Shown: piece by piece, positions 1-4,536 of the stretch
How positions within the stretch are numbered: the stretch's first letter is position 1
How the letters are laid out: every line of letters starts with the position of its first letter
NCBI GenBank assembly: GCA_021803885.1
Contig: JAJZKY010000403.1
Coordinates: forward strand, 1-5,205
Source of the DNA: Planctomycetota bacterium
GTDB taxonomy: Bacteria; Planctomycetota; Phycisphaerae; WQYP01; JAJZKY01
Direction: 5' to 3'
Length of the DNA: 5,205 nt
Notes under the pieces: model-generated
The model's database searches: none
Told to the model about the DNA's origin: nothing
The model's input: only the letters and a program-made list of their open reading frames with translations
Position numbers and translations under genes: made by a program

Positions 1-1087
1 CTGCTGCAAGGATGAAGTCGCACGGCACCGGCTCGGTCTTAACGAGAGCGCCGGAACTCATCTCGCTTTGCCCTGTGATTGGGAACTTCTTCTCCTGCAT
101 CGCAGTGAGAAGGTCTTGCTGTGCGCGCGGCTCCAGCCTAGACACCTCGTCTACGAACAACACCCCCTTGTTCGCCTTCTGCACCGCCCCGCTCTCTACA
201 CGGAGGTGCGCAGGAGTGCCGAGCCCGCCACTCTGCAAGGGGTCGTGCCTCACATCACCGAAAAGTGCGCCAGCCCTCGAACCAGTACCGTCAACGAACG
301 GCGCATGCGTCATTCCGGTGTTGTCCACTATCAGCTTCGGCTCATTGAAATCACCCATTCCCGGAAGCACGCCGACGCGCCGCGTCAGTCCTGTAGTGAA
401 CAGCGCGACGCTGCCGAATACCATTATTCCGAGCATCAGAGCGGCGAGGAATATTATGTTGTATCCTGTTATGTAGCCGCTGAACGCAAGCCCTATGAGT
501 ATTATCGTAATAAGGACGATTATCGGAGTTATCATTGACCCGCCCCTGTTGAGCGTCATCCTGTTCTTCATCCTCTCCTTCTGGAGAATCAGCCTCCCCT
601 GCCCGTCCCCTAGCTTTTCACCTGGAGCCGGCGCGTGCGGATACGTCTTCACAGACTTTACGAGCGGCATATTTTCGTCGTTCATGTTCTTGTACACGAG
701 AACGTCTTCCAGGTCGGTAACAGGGAGCATCTCCGCCATGGCCTGTGCGAGCATGGTCTTTCCAGTACCCGGGGTGCCTATAAGCAGAATATGGCGGTGC
801 TGCTTCGCTGCCTTTCTTATTATCGCCACCGCTTTCTCCTGCCCCACCACCTGGTCTATGAGCCTGTCAGGAATCTGCACCTCCGAGGTGCTCCTCCAGT
901 TCCTTGGAACCTTCGCATGCTTCACCCCGGAATAGTGCTCCACCTTCTCTTCAGCCAGCTCCGAGACTATGTTCTCGTCCGGCAGGTCTTTTCCGTCCTT
1001 CAGCGACTCCTCTATCTCCTGCGCTATCCGGTCCTTCTTCTTGGTCGGTTTGCCTTCCTTTACCTTTTTCTTACTGGCTTTTGCCAT
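1..1087 (-). CDS. lonB: Archaeal LonB membrane-anchored ATP-dependent protease, N-terminal part (cut by window edge)
   Basis: The frame is open from an ATG at 1087 to the window edge and gives 362 residues; the gene tracker misses it because no stop is inside the window. A Lys-rich leader (about 1-20) precedes the AAA+ module. Walker A GTPGTGKT is at 104-111 with Lys110, and Walker B GVLFVDE is at 308-314 with Asp313 and Glu314. Between them lie two hydrophobic segments, about 186-202 and 206-232. This transmembrane insertion between Walker A and B is the hallmark of archaeal LonB and anchors the hexamer to the inner face of the membrane. The fragment ends at a typical LonB stretch, EPVPCDFILAA, just before sensor 1. 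The Ser-Lys protease domain is therefore outside the window and its integrity cannot be judged. By family knowledge LonB degrades unfolded and regulatory proteins using ATP. The start is supported by a TATA box 46 nt upstream and a weak GTGGT ribosome site 5 nt before ATG. A stronger GAGGT lies 14 nt away. Confidence 0.96.
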   Translation of the reverse strand, partial: MAKASKKKVKEGKPTKKKDRIAQEIEESLKDGKDLPDENIVSELAEEKVEHYSGVKHAKVPRNWRSTSEVQIPDRLIDQVVGQEKAVAIIRKAAKQHRHILLIGTPGTGKTMLAQAMAEMLPVTDLEDVLVYKNMNDENMPLVKSVKTYPHAPAPGEKLGDGQGRLILQKERMKNRMTLNRGGSMITPIIVLITIILIGLAFSGYITGYNIIFLAALMLGIMVFGSVALFTTGLTRRVGVLPGMGDFNEPKLIVDNTGMTHAPFVDGTGSRAGALFGDVRHDPLQSGGLGTPAHLRVESGAVQKANKGVLFVDEVSRLEPRAQQDLLTAMQEKKFPITGQSEMSSGALVKTEPVPCDFILAA

Positions 1088-1132
1088 CGATTACCACGTC
1101 TACCTCTACTGCAGATAAGGATGTGCTGCCAG

Positions 1133-1140
1133 TATTTAAA
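1133..1140 (-). promoter_or_regulatory. TATA box of lonB
   Basis: On the minus strand this reads TTTAAATA. It ends 45 nt before the lonB ATG. With the usual archaeal TATA-to-start distance of about 25 nt, transcription would begin near 1110 and leave a leader of roughly 20 nt containing GAGGT and GTGGT. The upstream BRE is not obvious. The box shows lonB can be transcribed independently of the upstream gene pair. Confidence 0.6.
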
Positions 1141-1160
1141 AGGTTATTGTGGCTTCTGTT

Positions 1161-1173
1161 AGGCGTTACGCCT
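1161..1173. repeat. 13-nt palindrome upstream of the lonB promoter
   Basis: AGGCGT-T-ACGCCT is a perfect inverted repeat with 6-bp arms and one central base. It lies 20 bp upstream of the lonB TATA box and about 50 nt past the stop codon of the preceding gene. As DNA it could be a dimeric regulator site. As RNA it could fold only to a 5-bp stem with a TTA loop and has no U-run directly after it, so it is a poor terminator. No binding protein can be named. Confidence 0.35.
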
Positions 1174-1221
1174 CCTCAAATGCAATGCCATCCGTCTTGC
1201 CTGAAGATTCTTGTTCTATCT

Positions 1222-1884
1222 TCATTCCACATGTGCGCCTCCATACCGGTTCCACAGCGCTGCGTAATCATCTACAGAGTAATGGCCCAATAGCTGCTTC
1301 CCGCTGCCGCTGTCAGGCACGTCTATTCCGAGCAGTTCTGCCGCCAGTTTCACGGCAGAAACCGCTCTCCTTTCCGACATCTCTATGTAATCGCGGTATG
1401 TTGTAAATGTAGAGATCTGGAGCAGCACTCCTGTGCCCTGTGCATCTCTAAGCAGCTCCACCGCTTTGTCCGCTATCATTTTGTCCCGTGAATGGTCTCC
1501 TTCATGCATATATGCTCTTGTAATCTGCGGTACAAAATATTCCGAAATCCCTATAGCTTCCGCAATCTCTATGCATTTTTGGTCAAGAGCGATTTGCCTC
1601 ACTTTGAATTCCTTGTGCGTCTGGAATACGCTGAAGGCGTGTTCAGCATATCTCGCGAGCCTGAACACCGCAGCCGCAGTGAGCATCGTGTTCCCTCCCT
1701 CGTGACTTCTGCTCTCCAGAGCGGCATATATCTTGTTTGCTGTCGCCATGACCCTGTCCACATCCCATTTAGCTATCATCACCTGCGCTCTCTCTTTCAC
1801 GAGATCCATTACGTGCTCCCCGTATTGAATCTTCGGCGTCTCATGCTTTCCTTTTCCATCCTTGGTGTTGACACTTGCCATCAT
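1222..1884 (-). CDS. Uncharacterised two-repeat helical protein, paralogue of the upstream gene; possible TFB-like cyclin fold
   Basis: I do not recognise a named family. The 220-residue product has no signal peptide or membrane segment and one cysteine (Cys104), so no zinc ribbon. Two similar halves are visible. The first has an A-x-KIY helix at 50-53, an AAAVFRLARYAE helix at 70-81, and ECIEIAEA-like CIEIAEA followed by FVPQITRAY at 104-125. The second has ADKAVELL at 138-145, AVSAVKLAAELLG at 174-186, and SVDDYAALWNRY at 203-214. This order resembles the two cyclin repeats of archaeal TFB (a helix ending in Y, then AAA-Y-A-R, then an EIA helix and an I-x-R-x-Y helix). That fold assignment is my inference. 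The gene follows its paralogue by 4 nt, and its ribosome site contains that gene's stop. Two adjacent ATGs (1884 and 1881) are possible; the second has the better 6-nt spacing from AGGTGAT. The outer one is given here. Confidence 0.88.
   Translation of the reverse strand: MMASVNTKDGKGKHETPKIQYGEHVMDLVKERAQVMIAKWDVDRVMATANKIYAALESRSHEGGNTMLTAAAVFRLARYAEHAFSVFQTHKEFKVRQIALDQKCIEIAEAIGISEYFVPQITRAYMHEGDHSRDKMIADKAVELLRDAQGTGVLLQISTFTTYRDYIEMSERRAVSAVKLAAELLGIDVPDSGSGKQLLGHYSVDDYAALWNRYGGAHVE
1340..1356 (-). repeat. 17-nt block identical to 2037-2053
   Basis: This block encodes AVKLA (residues 177-181) in the second half of the downstream paralogue. The same 17 bases occur at 2037-2053, encoding residues 179-183 of the upstream paralogue. 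It is one of two DNA blocks shared by the pair. Confidence 0.8.
1646..1677 (-). repeat. 32-nt block, 31/32 identical to 2331-2362
   Basis: This block encodes AAAVFRLARYA (residues 70-80) of the downstream paralogue. The partner at 2331-2362 encodes AAAVLRLARYA (residues 76-86) of the upstream paralogue. The only difference is a third-position change that swaps Phe and Leu. The match is much tighter than in the flanking sequence, where the two genes are clearly diverged. Confidence 0.85.
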
Positions 1885-1887
1885 CTA

Positions 1888-1894
1888 ATCACCT
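1888..1894 (-). promoter_or_regulatory. Shine-Dalgarno AGGTGAT containing the stop codon of the upstream paralogue
   Basis: On the minus strand AGGTGAT is a strong match to the archaeal anti-Shine-Dalgarno sequence. The TGA inside it (1891-1889) is the stop of the upstream paralogue. The two candidate ATGs follow 3 and 6 nt after the site. A ribosome terminating on the first gene therefore sits on the initiation site of the second, which argues for coupled and balanced translation of the pair. Confidence 0.75.
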
Positions 1895-2587
1895 AACGGT
1901 AACAGCATCATGTCCCCTTTCAGGGGTTTCATCGCCTGCTCCTTTTTCCGGAATGCTGGCAGTGTTCTTCATGGCGATGTAGTCATCCTCGGAATAGTAT
2001 ATCACAGTCGCCTTCCCCTCCGCGCCAAGTATCTCCGCCGCCAGTTTCACGGCTGCAGCTGCCCTGAAGTTCAGGTTCTTCGAGTAATCCTCGAAAAGGC
2101 ACTGTCTGTTCAGTCTCTTGAGAAGTGCGTAGCGCTGCGCCAGCAGCTCCACCGCCTTTCTAGCCACAGTTTCATCGAACCCGTGCGTGCGCGCCACGCG
2201 CGGCACGAAGTATTGCGCCGCTTCCGCCACCACGGCTATCCTAATGCATTCGTGATCGAGCTCGCCAGGCTCGGGCCCGGGTTTCACAACGAACGCCTTG
2301 TGGGTCTCGGCTGCCTCCGATGCGCCTTCCGCATATCTCGCGAGCCTTAACACCGCAGCCGCGGCAAGGCTAAAATCTGCCGGAATGTATCCGTTATCTA
2401 CTGCGCCGCCGTATACCTTCCAGGCTGTGTCCATAAGCCTGCTGAAATCCTTCCCCATTACAGTGTCCCTCGCCCTGTCGCGCACCGTGTTGATAACACC
2501 GTCATTGCGGCGCATCTCCGAAAGTGTCGGCGTGCTTCCGCCAACCCTCTCCCAACTGTGCACGCTCTCTTTAGGCACGCTCACCAT
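1889..2587 (-). CDS. Uncharacterised two-repeat helical protein, first of a tandem paralogous pair; possible TFB-like cyclin fold
   Basis: No named family is recognised. The 232-residue product aligns along its length with the following gene. Shared marks are V-x-R/K-x-RA near 35-39, A-x-KVY at 55-59, AAAVLRLARYAE at 76-87, THKAF at 95-99, ECIRIA at 113-118, YFVPRVART at 126-134, ARKAVELLA at 142-150, AAAAVKLAAEILG at 176-188 and YSEDDY at 198-203. The internal two-fold layout again matches TFB cyclin repeats, but the I-x-R-x-Y endings are less well kept than in the partner. There is no zinc ribbon: only Cys114 and Cys163 are present. A Pro/Gly-rich linker at 103-109 and an acidic, charged C-terminal tail (from about 211) are private to this copy. 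The ATG at 2587 has GGTG with about 6 nt spacing and a TATA box at the expected distance. No standard start codon was seen in frame in the bases immediately upstream. Confidence 0.88.
   Translation of the reverse strand: MVSVPKESVHSWERVGGSTPTLSEMRRNDGVINTVRDRARDTVMGKDFSRLMDTAWKVYGGAVDNGYIPADFSLAAAAVLRLARYAEGASEAAETHKAFVVKPGPEPGELDHECIRIAVVAEAAQYFVPRVARTHGFDETVARKAVELLAQRYALLKRLNRQCLFEDYSKNLNFRAAAAVKLAAEILGAEGKATVIYYSEDDYIAMKNTASIPEKGAGDETPERGHDAVTVR
2037..2053 (-). repeat. 17-nt block identical to 1340-1356
   Basis: This is the partner of the block at 1340-1356 and encodes AVKLA in the second half of the upstream paralogue. Confidence 0.8.
2331..2362 (-). repeat. 32-nt block, 31/32 identical to 1646-1677
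   Basis: This is the partner of the block at 1646-1677 and encodes AAAVLRLARYA in the first half of the upstream paralogue. Confidence 0.85.
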
Positions 2588-2629
2588 GTTTCCACCACTT
2601 CCCGACGTCCGCCATAACCTCTCTTATCA

Positions 2630-2637
2630 AATATATA
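2630..2637 (-). promoter_or_regulatory. TATA box of the paralogue pair
   Basis: The minus strand reads TATATATT inside a longer AATATATATTT run, preceded by the purine-rich GGAAACGAA that can serve as BRE. Its centre is about 46 nt before the ATG at 2587, close to the lonB spacing. Transcription should begin near 2608 and leave a leader of about 20 nt with GTGGTGG. It faces away from the L29 promoter, with about 42 bp between the two boxes. Confidence 0.65.
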
Positions 2638-2671
2638 TTCGTTTCCGCTTACCCTGCGGTGCGGGGAAGCA

Positions 2672-2690
2672 GGGAAAGGTTTTAATATTA
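2672..2690 (+). promoter_or_regulatory. BRE and TATA box of the L29-aIF1 operon
   Basis: GGGAAAGG (BRE-like, 2672-2679) runs straight into TTTTAATATTA (TATA, 2680-2690). The expected transcription start is about 2708-2712. This falls downstream of the only standard in-frame start codon of L29 (GTG at 2695), which bears directly on the choice of start. Confidence 0.65.
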
Positions 2691-2694
2691 TCAA

Positions 2695-2928
2695 GTGCGT
2701 ATTATTATCACTATTCATTCAGGTGTCAGCATAAAGGTCAGAGACATACGCGCACTTCCGGACAATGCACTGCACGGCAAGCTCCAGGAACTCAACCTTG
2801 AGTTGGGGATAGAGAGGAGAAAGATAGCCTCTACTGGAGTGGCGAGCAAGGTAGTGAAAACCCGCGAGATAAAGCGCACGATTGCCAGGATCAAGACGAT
2901 TCTCAAGGAGAGAGGTGCGAAGAAGTAA
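2695..2928 (+). CDS. rpmC: Large-subunit ribosomal protein L29 (uL29)
   Basis: The product binds 23S rRNA near the exit tunnel in the 50S subunit. The archaeal L29 pattern is clear: KVRDIRALPDN at the N-terminal side, then the first helix (LHGKLQELNLELGIERR), and the family signature KTREIKRTIARIKTIL in the second helix, ending ERGAKK. The only standard in-frame start is GTG at 2695, giving 77 residues with an N-terminal extension, MRIIITIHSGVS, that the family normally lacks. That GTG lies just 5 nt after the TATA box, upstream of the predicted transcript start. Beginning instead at ATA 2731, behind AGGTG with a 5-nt spacer, gives a 65-residue protein starting (M)KVRDIR, which matches the family. 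I list the GTG boundary as the conventional call but think 2731 is more likely. The stop overlaps the next ATG by one base. Confidence 0.95.
   Translation: MRIIITIHSGVSIKVRDIRALPDNALHGKLQELNLELGIERRKIASTGVASKVVKTREIKRTIARIKTILKERGAKK
2721..2733 (+). promoter_or_regulatory. Shine-Dalgarno plus probable ATA start codon of L29
   Basis: AGGTG at 2721-2725 is followed by a 5-nt spacer and ATA at 2731-2733, in frame with L29 exactly where the family's N-terminus is expected. ATG, GTG and TTG are all absent in frame between 2698 and this point. The reading as an initiation site is inference from position and spacing. Confidence 0.5.
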
Positions 2929-3236
2929 TGGCTGATATGTGCCCCAAGTGCGGACTGCCTCTTGAACTTTGCGTATGCAAGGTGCTAGACCGCGAGACCG
3001 AGACAAAGATAAAAGTCTTCGCCAAGAAGGCAAAGTTCGACAAGATCGTCACGGTTGTAGAGGGCATAGGCCCCGACGAGATTGCGCGCACCACAAAGGA
3101 ACTGAAGCAGGCGCTAGCCTGCGGCGGAACCGAGCGGGACGGCATCATAGAGCTGCAGGGCGCGCACAAACAGGCGGTGAAGAAGGTCCTGGCGAGGCTC
3201 GGCTACAAGGAGAGCAACATCGACGTCGCCCTCTGA
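2928..3236 (+). CDS. sui1: Translation initiation factor aIF1 (SUI1 family, COG0023)
   Basis: The factor binds the 30S P-site region and promotes mRNA scanning and correct start-codon selection with initiator tRNA. The 102 residues are full length for the archaeal family. The N-terminus carries CPKCGLPLELCVC with Cys5, Cys8, Cys15 and Cys17, the zinc-knuckle found in archaeal forms. The SUI1 domain follows, with KIVTVVEGI (39-47), the basic and Lys-rich stretch before it, LACGGT (83-88 region of the family signature) and the closing IELQGAH-x(n)-LGY-x-x-x-NI. The ATG sits in TAATG, overlapping the L29 stop by one base. GAGGTG lies 10 nt upstream, inside the L29 coding end, so the two are co-transcribed and probably coupled. 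A second Met (codon 4) is less well placed. The L29-SUI1 order is normal for archaea, but here it is cut away from the rest of the S10 cluster. Its end faces the permease gene with only 7 bases between. Confidence 0.96.
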   Translation: MADMCPKCGLPLELCVCKVLDRETETKIKVFAKKAKFDKIVTVVEGIGPDEIARTTKELKQALACGGTERDGIIELQGAHKQAVKKVLARLGYKESNIDVAL

Positions 3237-3243
3237 CTAATTT

Positions 3244-4536
3244 TCACAGCGCGCGAAGCGCGTCTATTGGCTCGAGCCTGGACGCCCTCCACGCCGGATA
3301 TACTCCCGCAAGTATGCTCACCACCACAGCCACAAGCATTGCCTCGACTATCGTCAACCCGCTCACCACGGGGGTGTAGCTTATCGATGAGCTGCTCGGG
3401 CTTCCCGACGAGCCGCCGAAGGTAGTCGCCCTGCCGCCGCCGAAGCGTGCGCCCCCTCCTGAACCTCCCGACCCCGCTGTCCCATTCGATGCTGCCGGAC
3501 CGGATCCTGCGGCAGAAAGAACCGCGCTAAGCCCGTACGAGCCTCCGATGCCGAACACAACGCCTATCACTCCACCCAAGAAGCCGATTATTATAGCCTG
3601 CATCAGGAAGAGCGTGAGCACGTCCCTGTTCCTGAATCCCAGAGACTTGAAAATCCCTATCTCGTGCGTCCGCTCATACACTGAAATCAGCATTATGTTC
3701 ATTATCCCTATCGCGGCGACCACCAGCGAGATTCCGGCGATAACGCCAAGCAGCAGTCCTATAGACCCTATCACCTGCTCAACCTCCTGGGTGAGCTGCT
3801 GCGTGCTGATAACGCGCGCATTGTTTCCATAGATGTCGCCTATCTGGGTGGCCAGCGCTCCAGTCGCCGCGGTGCTGTTCGCTTTGACTATTATCTCGGT
3901 AAAAGACTGTCTCTGCAATATGGACTCCGCGGCCTGCAGCGGCATGAATACGGAAGTGTCCGGCGACACCAGGAACGAGGTTCCGTACTTCTTCAGCATC
4001 CCGACCACCGGCACCGTGTACGTGCCTCCCTTCTCTGTCTTGATCGTTATCGGCTGCCCTACAAACGCATACTGCGTTCCGGAAGTGCCGGGGTATGCCA
4101 CGCTGTACCCTATCACGGTCTCTGGGTTCACCCCGTTCGTGTAGAGCTGCCCCTGTATAAAGGTAAGGTTGCCTATCAGCTGGTCTGCGTTCTCCGCTGC
4201 AACACCTATCAGGTCAGCGCTGACATTCTGCCCGTCCGTATAGATGTTGACGCTCCCGGTGACAAGCGGTATGACCGCGCTGGTGTTAGGCAGCGATCCG
4301 AGCAGGGAGGTGTCCGCGTAGGTGAACACCGTTCCGGGCGCAGGCGTAATTATTATCGATGTGGGGCCAAGCGAGCTCAATGCCGAAGAGACGCTTGCGC
4401 TTATCCCTGCGGTCTGCGATATGAGCGCGATTATCGATGCGACCCCTATGACGACCATGATTACGGTCAGCGCTGTCCTTATCCTCTTCTCCCCCAAGTC
4501 CGTAAAGGCGAGCCAGAAGACATCTTTGTAGTTCAT
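3244..4536 (-). CDS. ABC transporter permease, MacB/FtsX type
   Basis: The product is an integral membrane subunit that would couple to a LolD/MacB-like ATPase. Its substrate cannot be read from the sequence. Order in 430 residues: a cytoplasmic start with the typical FTDLGEKRIRTALT (11-24); TM1 at about 22-42; a large extracytoplasmic MacB-periplasmic-core-like domain at about 45-255; TM2 at about 256-285 leading into the family motif YERTHEIGIFKSLGFRNRDV (287-306); TM3 at about 308-336; a Gly/Ser/Ala-rich insert at about 343-386; TM4 at about 394-413; and the closing PAWRASRLEPIDALRAL. Five Asn-X-Ser/Thr sequons (Asn84, 104, 123, 220, 351) fall on the outer side and could be glycosylated. 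The ATG overlaps the stop of the upstream surface-protein gene as ATGA, so they form one operon. No ATPase gene lies between or directly after them, so it must be further upstream or elsewhere. Confidence 0.93.
   Translation of the reverse strand: MNYKDVFWLAFTDLGEKRIRTALTVIMVVIGVASIIALISQTAGISASVSSALSSLGPTSIIITPAPGTVFTYADTSLLGSLPNTSAVIPLVTGSVNIYTDGQNVSADLIGVAAENADQLIGNLTFIQGQLYTNGVNPETVIGYSVAYPGTSGTQYAFVGQPITIKTEKGGTYTVPVVGMLKKYGTSFLVSPDTSVFMPLQAAESILQRQSFTEIIVKANSTAATGALATQIGDIYGNNARVISTQQLTQEVEQVIGSIGLLLGVIAGISLVVAAIGIMNIMLISVYERTHEIGIFKSLGFRNRDVLTLFLMQAIIIGFLGGVIGVVFGIGGSYGLSAVLSAAGSGPAASNGTAGSGGSGGGARFGGGRATTFGGSSGSPSSSSISYTPVVSGLTIVEAMLVAVVVSILAGVYPAWRASRLEPIDALRAL
3379..3510 (-). repeat. 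Gly/Ser-rich low-complexity insert in the permease
   Basis: Codons 343-386 encode almost only Gly, Ser, Ala, Thr and Pro with a few Arg and Phe. The segment lies between the third and fourth membrane helices, on the extracytoplasmic side by the MacB topology, where family members normally have a short turn. It stays in frame and uses mixed codons, so it is unlikely to be a sequencing artefact. Confidence 0.7.

Noticed and set aside
12..938. Long plus-strand frames opposite lonB and the paralogues
   Set aside because: They are antisense shadows. The minus frame carries Walker A, Walker B and membrane segments of LonB, while the plus frames have skewed Arg/Cys/Ser-rich products with no recognisable motifs.
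2571..2615. A 14-codon upstream frame (MADVGKWWKHGERA) overlapping the start of the first paralogue
   Set aside because: Its ATG at 2615 lies upstream of the transcript start predicted from the TATA box, and its GAGAGG site is only 2 nt from the ATG.
2719..3169. Minus-strand frames opposite L29 and aIF1
   Set aside because: Both plus-strand genes are unmistakable family members. The minus frames are shadows.
3250..3262. CGCGC-GAA-GCGCG hairpin at the end of the permease gene as a terminator
   Set aside because: It consists of the permease's own Ala/Leu/Arg codons, has a 3-nt loop, and no T-run follows on either strand. Only TTTT at 3241-3244 lies between the convergent genes, too short to call.
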